Source: CAZEHO01 sp964511945 (GTDB lineage: Bacteria > Actinomycetota > Acidimicrobiia > Spongiisociales > UBA11373). Taken from it: a stretch of DNA of 64,000 nt. The DNA is taken from contig CAZEHO010000002.1 of assembly GCA_964511945.1 (NCBI GenBank), positions 186,001-250,000 of the forward strand, read 5' to 3'. Positions 1 through 8,390 of the stretch are shown here, piece by piece. Below the pieces are notes generated by a model, which saw nothing but the letters and a program-made list of their open reading frames with translations, was not told where the DNA came from and did no database searches. The position numbers and the translations under genes were made by a program. How positions within the stretch are numbered: the stretch's first letter is position 1; each line of letters starts with the position of its first letter.

Positions 1-212
1 GGTCTGCCAGAGGCGATCGTCCCAACGCGGCACCGCTGTTCGAAACCCACCCGATGATCCCGGCACTTCGAGTTTCGCACCCGGTCCGCACCCCACGCCC
101 CCACAGGCTGCGGAAACCGCATCCCGCGGCGGTGAGGCTCGGGGCGGTGGCGCCTGTGCGGGTTGGTTGATCTGCGGTCGATGAACGCTGCGTTCTGTGC
201 TGCAGCCTCGGG

Positions 213-503
213 TTGCACGCCGGTGATGACGCGGGCGATCATTTGATGATCGGGCCGATGGTCCAGATCTACACCGCCGCCCTTCCCCTCGAGGCCGCTC
301 CCCGCTCCGAGGGGTGGGAGGTCGCCGGGCAGATCGCCATCAGGGACAACGCCCGGATGGGTGGCGGCGCCATCGTGCTGCCCGGGGTCACGATCGGGCC
401 GGTTGCCGTGGTCGGTGCCGGGGCGGTCGTCTCGCGCGACGTGCCACCCAACACGGTGGCTGCCGGAAACCCGGCTCGGGTGATTCGGGAACTCGAGCAG
501 TAG
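213..503 (+). pseudogene. C-terminal remnant of a maltose-type sugar O-acetyltransferase
   Basis: These 96 codons encode only the distal half of a left-handed beta-helix acetyltransferase: the MIGPMVQIYTA segment, hexapeptide coils (MGGGAIVLPGVTIG) and the closing loop VAAGNPARVIREL, all typical of maltose and galactoside acetyltransferases, which are usually about 185-200 residues long. The N-terminal helical domain and the first coils are missing, and the frame is closed by a stop at 168-170. No convincing N-terminal half is visible in bases 1-212 in any frame, although a neighbouring frame from 181 gives a short stretch (NAAFCAAASGCTPV) that could be a frameshifted coil. The most likely reading is a decayed or 5'-truncated gene; an active enzyme is unlikely because the missing part forms part of the active-site cleft. 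It ends 6 bases before the convergent gene on the minus strand. Confidence 0.6.
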
Positions 504-509
504 CGCGCC

Positions 510-1640
510 CTATCGGGTGAGCCAGGCCGCCACGACCGGGCCGGGAAACGCCACCCCGAACATGGTTCCTGCGTCGAGGTCGAGGCGCAGGGCGGCGTCG
601 TCGTCACCGATGCGAGCGGCCAGCATGAGGCTTCGGCCGTCGGGGCTCCAGTGCATAGACGACAGCTGACCGTCCAGGCCGACCTCGATGCGATCCTCCC
701 CGTCTCGGGAGACAACGAGCACCGATGTCGAAGTGGTCGTGGCGATCCACAGTGCCGCCCTGCCCGCCGGGGCCGGACCCGTGGCCAGTTCGACCCGCAG
801 CAAGCCGCCCGGCGGGGACGCCAGGTTGACCTCCCGGAGGGCGGCCCCGTCCCACCATCCCAGGACGGCACCGTCGGGTCCGCCGACGAGTGCGGCATGC
901 CCGGCACTCATAGCGCGGGCATCGTGATAGCCGCTCCAGCTGTGCCGGGTCCGTCCCACGGCGTCGAGCAGCGACAGGCTGTCATCCGGCGACCGCAGCC
1001 AGAACCCGCTCGCGGTCATCGACCGCAGGCGGGTTCCCCGCTCGGCTGCCTCGACGGCGATCTCCGGGCGGGGATCCGCGGCATCGGGAACCCGCCAGAC
1101 CGACACGACGCCGTCGTCGGAGCGGCTCGTCCATCCCAGTTCACCGTCGTGACTCCATGCGACCGACTCGACACCGGCTGCGATGGGGGCGGTGCCGCCC
1201 GGAGCGCCAACGTGCAGATCGAACCGGTAGGTGGCGTAGCCGGCCAGGATCTCGGGATCGGCGACGCCGAACGCGACGAAACGGCCCGTCGGATCCGGCC
1301 ATAACGTTCCGAACCCTGTCGGCAGCCCGATCACTTCGGGCTCGGCGGCGTCGGCGGGCCAGAGCAGCAGCCGGTAGTTGATCGTTTCGCCGGCCTCTTC
1401 GGCCACCACCACGGCGAGGCTTCCGGTGACCCCGGGCATCAACTCCGACAGTGCCGCCCCGGGGATCGGTGCCTGCACGACGGGTTCGATCGGATCCGGG
1501 TCGGGGATGGTGACCGTCTCGAGTTCCGCGGCCCCGCGGCCGAACCACCAGGTCGCCGCCACGGTGGCGACCAGGGCGGCCGCCAGCACCCACGGCGCAG
1601 CCGAGTGGCGACGGTCATCAGGCCGGGTGCCGGTCACCAC
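510..1640 (-). CDS. membrane-anchored beta-propeller-like protein
   Basis: A 376-residue protein with a short cytoplasmic N-terminus rich in Arg, one transmembrane helix at about residues 17-35 (WVLAAALVATVAATWWF), and an extracytoplasmic domain. That domain carries irregular repeats with Trp-Ser-x-Asp-Gly or Trp-Ser-Pro-Asp-Gly turns, such as VAWSHDGELGW and MHWSPDGRSLMLAA, the signature of TolB/WD40-like propeller blades. No catalytic motif is visible. By architecture it is a single-pass anchored propeller facing outside, probably a binding or scaffold protein; no specific function can be named. The fold assignment is moderately sure and the role is unknown. Confidence 0.6.
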   Translation of the reverse strand: MVTGTRPDDRRHSAAPWVLAAALVATVAATWWFGRGAAELETVTIPDPDPIEPVVQAPIPGAALSELMPGVTGSLAVVVAEEAGETINYRLLLWPADAAEPEVIGLPTGFGTLWPDPTGRFVAFGVADPEILAGYATYRFDLHVGAPGGTAPIAAGVESVAWSHDGELGWTSRSDDGVVSVWRVPDAADPRPEIAVEAAERGTRLRSMTASGFWLRSPDDSLSLLDAVGRTRHSWSGYHDARAMSAGHAALVGGPDGAVLGWWDGAALREVNLASPPGGLLRVELATGPAPAGRAALWIATTTSTSVLVVSRDGEDRIEVGLDGQLSSMHWSPDGRSLMLAARIGDDDAALRLDLDAGTMFGVAFPGPVVAAWLTR

Positions 1641-1827
1641 TGCAGGGTAGGTGCCGGCATCATTCGGGCGCCGCCGCCCGCCGCATCAACGGCACCGCGG
1701 TCGACCGGCGCCTGGGTGACTAGTCACACCCTCGATTCCGCAATGACACCAAATACCACGCAGAGTTCCTTGATGGCTACAGAGAGTGGCCATATGGTGG
1801 CAGAGAGCTCACCGAGAGAATCCGAAC

Positions 1828-4800
1828 GTGCCGAAGCGGGCGCTCACAGTCTTTGTCGTTGCCACCGTCTTTGCGGCGGCCTTCGCCGCGACCGGCAACG
1901 TCCACGGCGCGGCCCCGATCCCGGTGAACGTGGCAGAGGGCAAGCCCGCGACCCAGTCCTCGACCGCCAACCACGGCTACGCCACCCGGGCCACCGATGG
2001 GAATACCCACGGGATCCACGGCCACGCCTCGGTGAGCCACACCGCGCGTGACTTCCAGCCGTGGTGGGAGGTCGATCTCGGCGAGGTCTACGACCTGACC
2101 GACATCGTGCTGTGGAACCGAACCGACTGCTGCACCACCAGGCTGCGACAGGTGCACATCTTCGTCTCCGACGTGCCCTTCGACACCACATCCATCCAGG
2201 GTTCGGCCGCGCAAAGCGGCGTCGGCGAGTACTTCCTCCGAGGGGAGCAGGGTGAGGCCACCACCGTCGCGGTCAACCGCTCCGGCCGATACGTCCGGGT
2301 GCAGCTCGAAGGACGGCAATACCTCTCGCTGGCCGAGGTCGAGGTCTTCAGCCTGATCGGCCAGACCGGCCAGCCGGGCGAACCCGTCATCGACGCCGAT
2401 GTCTTCGTTGAAGGAATGGCGGCCCATGAGGCCCCCGGACCACAGGTCGAACCGGGGGACCGCCTCGTTACTCTCGAGATCATCAACCTCTCAGACGCCA
2501 CAGATCTCTTCGGCGTCTACGTCGACCTCGACGGTGTCGGCGAGGTGCCGTGCCCCGAGCGTCAGCTTCCCGCCGGCGGGCGGATGGTGTGCGAAACCAC
2601 GGCTGCGGTTCGAGATGGCGCGTTCTCCGCCGAGGTCGACGTCGAAGCCTGGGATGCAGGTGGCACCCGTTACGACACCACCACCGTCGTACACGCAACC
2701 GGCACTCCAGGCAGCGGCGACGGGCGGTCCAACCTGGCGCTCAACAAGCCCGCCCGGCAGTCGGATCGCCAGCCCGGCTTCCCGGCTTCGCTGGCCGTCG
2801 ACGGCAACCGTGACGGCGATGCCGCCAACGGGTCGATGTCGATGACCTACCGCATCGTCGAGTCGTTCTGGGAGGTCGACCTGCGATCGGTGCAGCACAT
2901 CGACGAGATCGTGATCTGGAACCGGACGGACTGCTGCTCCGAGCGGCTGCGTGACTTCCACGTGTTCGTGTCGGACGTCCCGATGGAACTCGACGACCTG
3001 CAGTACACGATGACCATGCCGGGCATCCTCGACGTCCACTATCTGGGCAGTGCCGGCCGCCGAACCGTGATCCCGGTCGACCGGACCGGCCGCTACATCA
3101 GAATCCAGATGGAGTACCGCGACGCCGTGCTTGCTTTGGCGGAGGTCGAGGTGCTCGGGGCATCGCAGCCGGCCGACCCGGTCGACCCCAGCCCGCCGGC
3201 CGATGTGCTGCTGCTCGAAGCCGGGATCGACGGTGCCGCCGCCGACGTCGCCCCGGGGCCCGAGCTGGCCCCCGGTACGGCCTTCGACTTCACCTATCAG
3301 GTGACCAACACCGGTGACAGAACGCTGTGGGCTCTCTACCTGTGGCATGACGGGCTCGGTGGCGTCACGACATGTCCGACCAGGCGGCTCGATCCGGGTG
3401 CCACCGTGGAATGTGTGGTAGCGGGCGTTGCCGCCTCGGGGCAGTACTCGGCTCTCGTCGAGGCGAGTGCCTGGACCGGAGGCGGTGACCAGGAGACCGT
3501 GGTCGACGCCGTCAACTACCTGGGCACCGATGGTTCGGGTCAGATCGGTGGCCCCGCCGTGGACCTCGAATTGCTGGTCGCCGGGGTGGAGACGACCGAT
3601 CCGGGTCCCGAAATCCCGCTGGGAGACCCGGTCTCCTTCACCTATCAGATCACCAACACCGGTTCGGTGCAGCTGTGGGCACCGTCGATCTGGCATGACG
3701 GGCTCGGTGAGATCGACTGTCCGTTCTCCGGCCTCGCCCCGGGAGAGTCCGGCACCTGTGAGGCGGTCGGCGCCGTCGAAGCCGGCGCGGTTGCCGACGG
3801 TGTCTATCTAGCGATGTGGGACAACGCAGGGACCAAGGCATCGGATTCTGCGACTGCCTACTACATCGGGACGACCGCCGCGACAGGACCGGCGCTCATG
3901 GTGGAGAGCTACGTGGGCGGTGCCGACGCAGACCTGGCCCCGGGCCCGGTCTTCATGGTCGGGACGACCGTCGAGCGGCAGTTCGTGGTCGAGAACACCG
4001 GATCCGAGACCATGTGGGGCCTGTGGCTGCGTGACCGTGAATTCGATTCGATCCGCTGCCCGCAGCGCCGGATCGATCCGGGTGAGACCGTGGTGTGCGA
4101 CGCATCGTCGGTACCTTCCGCCGGGATCCACGCCAGCGAGGTGGAGGCCAAGGCCTGGACCGGCGACGGAACCGAGATCTCGGCACGGGATCGGCACCAC
4201 TATGTGGTCGCCCTCGACGGCCCCAGGATGGAGATCGAAGCTCTGATCGACGGTCTCGACGGATGGTGGGACCGGGGTCCCCGCATTCGTGAGGGTGAGG
4301 TCGCCACCTTCTCTTATCTGGTGTCCAACACGGGCTCGGTTCCTCTGACGAACGTCACGGTGACCGACGACCGGCTCGGGCCGATCTGGTGCCCGTCGAC
4401 CGTGGTCGAGCCCGGGGTGACGATGACGTGCACCACCCGGGAGCTGATGCGGCTAGGGCTCTTCGTCACTTACGCCCGGGTCTCGGCCGAGGGCGGCGGG
4501 GCGACTCTCAACGACTCGGAGCGGCTGGCGTGGCATGTGAAGGAGACCGGGCGCCATGAGCAGATCGTGCTCGAGGTGACGGTCAACGGGAACGACGCCT
4601 CGAATCCACCCGGCATGCTGGTGCCGGCCGGCGGCTCCGTGCAGCTCCGTTACGTGCTGACCAACCTCGGGACCTGGACCTCGATCTACGACATCGAGAT
4701 CGATGATCCCCGGGTTCCACCGGGCCAGATGTCGTGCGGTGATCTATCCCGCGTCTACCTGGGACAGGTGGTGTGCACGGCGACGGTTTCCGCCGAGTTG

Positions 4801-4896
4801 GGGGAGCAGTCCAGCCTGGTGATCGCACAGGCGTGGAGTGCCAACAGCCCGCGGTTGCAGGCAACCGACACCTACCACTACTACGGCGCTCCGTAA
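1828..4896 (+). CDS. secreted protein with two fucolectin-type (FTP) domains and C-terminal beta-sandwich repeats
   Basis: A 1022-residue secreted protein. I start it at GTG 1828 because that places Lys-Arg directly before a hydrophobic signal segment (ALTVFVVATVFAAAFAA); an in-frame GTG at 1786 would add 14 polar residues. Two discoidin-like domains, at about 33-175 and 300-440, each contain NLAxxKPAxQS near the start and the motif W-N-R-T-D-C-C-x2-R-L (residues 96-105 and 364-373). The Arg-x-Asp pair and vicinal cysteines match the fucose-binding loop of fucolectin/tachylectin-4/pentraxin-like lectins. The rest, about 460-1020, is made of repeated approximately 105-residue beta-sandwich units with F-x-Y-x-V-x-N-T-G, typical of CARDB/DUF11-like surface proteins. 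There is no sortase motif or C-terminal anchor. It probably binds extracellular glycans. A possible stem-loop follows the stop codon. Confidence 0.75.
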   Translation: MPKRALTVFVVATVFAAAFAATGNVHGAAPIPVNVAEGKPATQSSTANHGYATRATDGNTHGIHGHASVSHTARDFQPWWEVDLGEVYDLTDIVLWNRTDCCTTRLRQVHIFVSDVPFDTTSIQGSAAQSGVGEYFLRGEQGEATTVAVNRSGRYVRVQLEGRQYLSLAEVEVFSLIGQTGQPGEPVIDADVFVEGMAAHEAPGPQVEPGDRLVTLEIINLSDATDLFGVYVDLDGVGEVPCPERQLPAGGRMVCETTAAVRDGAFSAEVDVEAWDAGGTRYDTTTVVHATGTPGSGDGRSNLALNKPARQSDRQPGFPASLAVDGNRDGDAANGSMSMTYRIVESFWEVDLRSVQHIDEIVIWNRTDCCSERLRDFHVFVSDVPMELDDLQYTMTMPGILDVHYLGSAGRRTVIPVDRTGRYIRIQMEYRDAVLALAEVEVLGASQPADPVDPSPPADVLLLEAGIDGAAADVAPGPELAPGTAFDFTYQVTNTGDRTLWALYLWHDGLGGVTTCPTRRLDPGATVECVVAGVAASGQYSALVEASAWTGGGDQETVVDAVNYLGTDGSGQIGGPAVDLELLVAGVETTDPGPEIPLGDPVSFTYQITNTGSVQLWAPSIWHDGLGEIDCPFSGLAPGESGTCEAVGAVEAGAVADGVYLAMWDNAGTKASDSATAYYIGTTAATGPALMVESYVGGADADLAPGPVFMVGTTVERQFVVENTGSETMWGLWLRDREFDSIRCPQRRIDPGETVVCDASSVPSAGIHASEVEAKAWTGDGTEISARDRHHYVVALDGPRMEIEALIDGLDGWWDRGPRIREGEVATFSYLVSNTGSVPLTNVTVTDDRLGPIWCPSTVVEPGVTMTCTTRELMRLGLFVTYARVSAEGGGATLNDSERLAWHVKETGRHEQIVLEVTVNGNDASNPPGMLVPAGGSVQLRYVLTNLGTWTSIYDIEIDDPRVPPGQMSCGDLSRVYLGQVVCTATVSAELGEQSSLVIAQAWSANSPRLQATDTYHYYGAP

Positions 4897-4930
4897 CGGA
4901 ACCCTCCCGGTCACCTGACAGCGGGTTCCG
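4897..4930. terminator. weak stem-loop after the lectin gene
   Basis: CGGAACCC (4897-4904) is complementary to GGGTTCCG (4923-4930), an 8-bp stem with an 18-base loop beginning at the base after the stop codon. There is no T-run, so intrinsic termination is only a possibility. Confidence 0.3.
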
Positions 4931-4972
4931 ACCGCGCGAGGATTGGGCCCGAACTGCTCTTGGGGGAGATTC

Positions 4973-6031
4973 ATGGCCAACATCGTGCATGTCGTCGGGA
5001 CCGGGACCATCGGCGAACCGCTGATCGGCATGCTGGTCGACGACCGCGAGGCGTTCGGGATAGACGAGGTCACCTTTCACAAGCGCAGCCCCAACCTCGA
5101 CGAGCGAGCGAAGGTGCGCGATCTCGGGCGGCGCGGTGCCGTCCTTGCCGTTGACGACGACCGGCGCGGCAGCTTCGAGGATCTCGGGTTCGAGCCCTCA
5201 CTCGGAGCGCGCGAGGCCATCGAGCGTGCTTCGGTAGTGATCGACTCGACACCGGTGGGCCTGCGCAACAAGGCCGAGCTCTACGAGAACGCCAGCGGAC
5301 CCCTCGGGTTCCTTGCTCAGGGATCGGAGTTCGGGTTCGGCAAGATGTATGCCAGGGGGATCAACGATCAGGCGCTGGTGCGCGATCACGATCGGTTCAT
5401 TCACATCGTGTCATGCAACACCCACAACATCTCGGTGCTGATCAAATCACTGTCGATGGACGCCGACGGCACCTCCCATCTGCTCGACGGCAGGTTCGTC
5501 TGCATGCGCCGCGCCAACGACATCAGCCAGGACGGCTCGTTCAGCCCCAGCCCGACGGTCGGCAGGCACGACGAGCCCGAGTTCGGCACCCACCATGCCC
5601 GAGACGCCTACCACCTGTTCAGCACCCTCGGCTACGACCTGCCCGTCTGGTCGTCGGCCATCAAGCTGAACACCCAGTACATGCATGCACTTCACTTCTC
5701 GCTGACGCTCGATCACGACATCACCGTCGAGGGGGTGCTGGAGCGTCTGTCGGCGAACACCCGGATTGCGCTGACCCAGAAGCGCTCGGCGAACCAGATC
5801 TTCTCTTTCGGGCGCGATCACGGGTTCTTCGGCCGCATCCTCAGCCAGACGGTGGTTCCGGTCGACACCCTTGCAGTGCGTGACCGGCGCGAGATCATCG
5901 GCTTCTGCTTCACCCCCCAGGACGGCAACGCCCTGCTCTCCTCGGTAGCGGCGACCCTGTGGTACCTCCACCCCGGGGGATTCGAGGACCGGATCGACGT
6001 GATCCGGCCGTATCTCTTCCGCGAAGTCTGA
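4973..6031 (+). CDS. archaeal-type (type II) glyceraldehyde-3-phosphate dehydrogenase-like protein
   Basis: A 352-residue oxidoreductase starting at ATG 4973 behind GGGGGAG. Its landmarks are in the order of archaeal-type GAPDH: a Rossmann start GTGTIG (10-15), VVIDSTP (88-94) followed by KAELYE, the catalytic-type VSCNTH with Cys148, an RRANDIS segment where archaeal enzymes have RRGAD, and GTHHARDA (205-212) in place of the archaeal PSHHGPD. The class I bacterial GAPDH motif ASCTTN is absent. Family enzymes oxidise glyceraldehyde 3-phosphate with phosphate and NAD(P). Divergence around the substrate loop means the actual substrate may differ. It stands alone between the lectin and thiI. Superfamily assignment is fairly sure; the precise reaction is not. 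Confidence 0.65.
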   Translation: MANIVHVVGTGTIGEPLIGMLVDDREAFGIDEVTFHKRSPNLDERAKVRDLGRRGAVLAVDDDRRGSFEDLGFEPSLGAREAIERASVVIDSTPVGLRNKAELYENASGPLGFLAQGSEFGFGKMYARGINDQALVRDHDRFIHIVSCNTHNISVLIKSLSMDADGTSHLLDGRFVCMRRANDISQDGSFSPSPTVGRHDEPEFGTHHARDAYHLFSTLGYDLPVWSSAIKLNTQYMHALHFSLTLDHDITVEGVLERLSANTRIALTQKRSANQIFSFGRDHGFFGRILSQTVVPVDTLAVRDRREIIGFCFTPQDGNALLSSVAATLWYLHPGGFEDRIDVIRPYLFREV

Positions 6032-6095
6032 GGCTCACCCCGGTCGAACCGGCGGCGGGTCCTATCGTTGGGGGACGCGACCGGGGAAACCGGAC

Positions 6096-7307
6096 ATGGT
6101 CGACACCGCGCCACACGTCGAAACGTCAGCACTCGACGCCGGGTCGCTGCAGCGTGTCGTCGTCCTGTCCTCGGACATCTGGCTGAAGTCCAATCGCACC
6201 CGGAATCGCATGATCCGCATGGTGCGAGCCAATCTGAGTGCCGCCCTCGGTGACGGTGCTGAGGTCGCCTATCACCCCGGTCATCGGCTCGAGATCTCCT
6301 CATCCAATCCGGACGCCACCGCCGCCGCGGCACGGGTGTTCGGCGTGGCGGGGGTCGAACTGCTCGATCCACTGCAGTTCGGACCGATGGACCGGATCGC
6401 CGGACAGGTCGCGCAGCGGTTCGCCGATCGAGTCGCCGGGCGCAGCTTCGCGGTGCGCACTCGCCGGCGCGGCGAACACGATTGGCGGTCGTACGACCTG
6501 AACTGTCTCGTCGGTGATCTGCTGGTGGACGCCGGCGGCAAGGTCGACCTCTCGAATCCCGAACTCCTCATCGAACCGCGGGTGGGTCCGTCCAATGCCG
6601 TGGTGGTGACCGACCGGGTGGCCGGCCCCGGTGGCCTCCCGCTGGGGAGTCAGGAGCGGGTCCTCGGCCTCCTGAGCGGCGGGCTGGACTCACCGGTTGC
6701 GGCCTGGATGATGATGTCGCGCGGGTGTGGGGTGGACCTGCTGCACTTCGTGCTGGATTGTGCACAGACCGACCACGCCCTCTCCGTCGGCTACCGGTTG
6801 TGGCAGGACTGGGGTCACGGCGACTCCCCGACGATCCACGCCGTGGACTTCCGGGGGGTGGCGGACGGACTGAAGGCGGAAGTCTCACCCAAGATGCGCC
6901 AGGTGGTGCTGAAGGCGTTCATGCTGCGGGCGGCATCCGAGATCGCCCGGCAGGAGCATCATCCGGCGCTGGTGACGGGAGATTCGCTCGGGCAGGTTTC
7001 GTCGCAGACCCTCACTCACCTCGCCGCGCTGTCGGCACAATCGCCCCTCCCGGTGCTGCGGCCCCTGCTCGGACTCGACAAGGCGGAGATCCAGCGGCGG
7101 GCGCGTGAGATCGGCACCTACGACCTGTCGTCCCGGGCCAAGGAGGTGTGCGACCTCTCCGACGGTCGTCCGGTGGAGACCGCAGCGAACCAGGCCCGGG
7201 TGCTCGCCGGTGTGGAGAGGGTCGGGGACGACGCCTGGGTGCAAGCCGTCGCCGAGAGGACCAGCCTGCCCCTGCAGGAGTGGATGCCGGGCAGCCTCAA
7301 CTTCTGA
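6096..7307 (+). CDS. thiI: tRNA 4-thiouridine synthase ThiI
   Basis: A 403-residue THUMP plus PP-loop sulfurtransferase. The N-terminal ferredoxin-like and THUMP region spans about 20-175, with the adenylating PP-loop SGGLDSP at 194-200 and the family signature LVTGDSLGQVSSQT at about 292-305. It adenylates U8 of tRNA and inserts sulfur to make 4-thiouridine; homologues also feed thiazole synthesis. Cys352 (in EVCDLSDG) is at the place of the PP-loop-domain cysteine, and there is no C-terminal rhodanese domain, as in the shorter ThiI type. The ATG at 6096 follows GGGGAAA. Sulfur would come from a cysteine desulfurase such as the SufS homologue encoded at 35482-36711, although that link is only inferred. 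Confidence 0.9.
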   Translation: MVDTAPHVETSALDAGSLQRVVVLSSDIWLKSNRTRNRMIRMVRANLSAALGDGAEVAYHPGHRLEISSSNPDATAAAARVFGVAGVELLDPLQFGPMDRIAGQVAQRFADRVAGRSFAVRTRRRGEHDWRSYDLNCLVGDLLVDAGGKVDLSNPELLIEPRVGPSNAVVVTDRVAGPGGLPLGSQERVLGLLSGGLDSPVAAWMMMSRGCGVDLLHFVLDCAQTDHALSVGYRLWQDWGHGDSPTIHAVDFRGVADGLKAEVSPKMRQVVLKAFMLRAASEIARQEHHPALVTGDSLGQVSSQTLTHLAALSAQSPLPVLRPLLGLDKAEIQRRAREIGTYDLSSRAKEVCDLSDGRPVETAANQARVLAGVERVGDDAWVQAVAERTSLPLQEWMPGSLNF

Positions 7308-7327
7308 GCTGCTGCCGGCGTGCCGGG

Positions 7328-7555
7328 TCAGTCCCGATAGCGCCAGACGATCCGGCCCCGTGACGGGTCGTAGACCGAAAGATCGACGTCGACTCGATCA
7401 CCGGGCAGGATGCGGATGGAGCGGCCCCGCCGCATTTTCCCCGACGCACGGGCGAGGACCAGCAGTCCTCCCTCGACCTCCACCTTGAACATGGCGTTGG
7501 GGAGGGTATCGATCACGGTGCCCTGAACTCGTACGACGTCGTCCTGCTTGGCCAC
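7328..7555 (-). CDS. infA: translation initiation factor IF-1 (divergent, GTG start)
   Basis: A 75-residue S1/OB-fold protein with the IF-1 order of motifs: VRVQGTVIDTLPNAMFKVEVE, SGKMRR, IRILPGDRVDVDLS and YDPSRGRIVWRY. GTG 7555 is chosen because GAGGAGA lies at the right distance upstream and the product then begins AKQDDVV as in IF-1; longer in-frame starts lack similarity. IF-1 occupies the ribosomal A site during initiation. Actinobacterial infA normally sits with rpmJ and rpsM, whereas this copy stands alone. It also departs from the consensus (GGLLVLARASGKMRRGRS in place of the usual HISGKMR region), so it may be a second paralogue. Confidence 0.85.
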   Translation of the reverse strand: MAKQDDVVRVQGTVIDTLPNAMFKVEVEGGLLVLARASGKMRRGRSIRILPGDRVDVDLSVYDPSRGRIVWRYRD

Positions 7556-7649
7556 CCGGTTCGTCTCCTCGTGCGACTCCGGCCGCTGTGGCGCTGCACG
7601 GATCGTACCCAGATCGCGCTGTCGTGTTCCAGGCCCAGCCGGCGCGCTC

Positions 7650-8111
7650 CTAGAGCGAAGCGGCGTCGTCGAGCCGGGTGACGTCGGCGGCAACCTCCTC
7701 GACCGGCCGATCGGTCGTCGCGACCGCGGTGAACTCGATGGGGGAAGGGAAGGCGGCGCCGGGGTCGGGAATCGACGGGTGCTCGAGCCAGATGACACGT
7801 TGCACCCCCGCCTCGATGATCGCTTCCGCCCAGGCCTCCACGAGTGCAGCAGGGTCTTCAGCGAACGAGCGCTCCCGATCGTCGAGAGCGCAATCAGGGA
7901 TGAGGACGGCCGAGAAGGCGCCGAGGGCAGCGCCCCCCACGTGTGATCCGTCACTGACGTCTCCGAGGGCGACCTTGACACCGCGCTCCTTCAGTTCGGC
8001 CGCCGAAACCGGGTCGGTGACGAAGGCGCGGACCTCGCCCGGCCGTGGAAGCAGGGCGTCGATCGCGGCTGCGCCCGGTCCGGTGTCGGCTCCGATCACG
8101 ATCACAGGCAT
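7650..8111 (-). CDS. NAD(P)-binding Rossmann-fold protein (NmrA/SDR-like)
   Basis: About 153 residues beginning MPVIVIGADTGPG, a glycine-rich Rossmann nucleotide-binding start, followed by an alternating beta/alpha pattern (VRAFVTD, VKVALGDVSD, AVLIPD, VQRVIWLEH). This resembles the N-terminal half of NmrA-like and atypical short-chain dehydrogenases, which usually exceed 250 residues, so it is a compact single-domain version. No Tyr-x3-Lys catalytic pair is seen, so it may bind nucleotide without being a dehydrogenase. ATG 8111 is preferred; an in-frame ATG at 8123 would add four residues. It is transcribed away from sufB. Confidence 0.6.
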   Translation of the reverse strand: MPVIVIGADTGPGAAAIDALLPRPGEVRAFVTDPVSAAELKERGVKVALGDVSDGSHVGGAALGAFSAVLIPDCALDDRERSFAEDPAALVEAWAEAIIEAGVQRVIWLEHPSIPDPGAAFPSPIEFTAVATTDRPVEEVAADVTRLDDAASL

Positions 8112-8344
8112 GCCGCTGAGCATAGGAATTGAGCCGGTGATGCACTTCGGGAACGCATAAGAACCGATTCGCGTTGTAATGGAGAGCGCAGGTGGCGCCG
8201 GGAACGCGGGTCGGTCTTCCCCCACTCCCCCAACTCCGTTCCGGCGCCACCTCGCGCGACCAGTCCGAACAGGCCGATTCGGCCGCTCTGCCGCCGCGGT
8301 ACGCTCGCTTGAGTAGCGGTTTGGACGCTGCTTCAATTGCACTA

Positions 8345-8356
8345 CCCCGATAGGGG
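8345..8356. promoter_or_regulatory. inverted repeat CCCC-GATA-GGGG upstream of sufB
   Basis: A perfect 4-bp inverted repeat with a 4-base centre lies 34 bases before the sufB start codon, in the untranslated leader or promoter. Its position suits a repressor site for an iron-sulfur responsive regulator, but no matching consensus is certain and no regulator gene is adjacent. Confidence 0.25.
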
Positions 8357-8390
8357 AAATCCACTCGAACTCGAGGAGTTGAGGCCGCAG

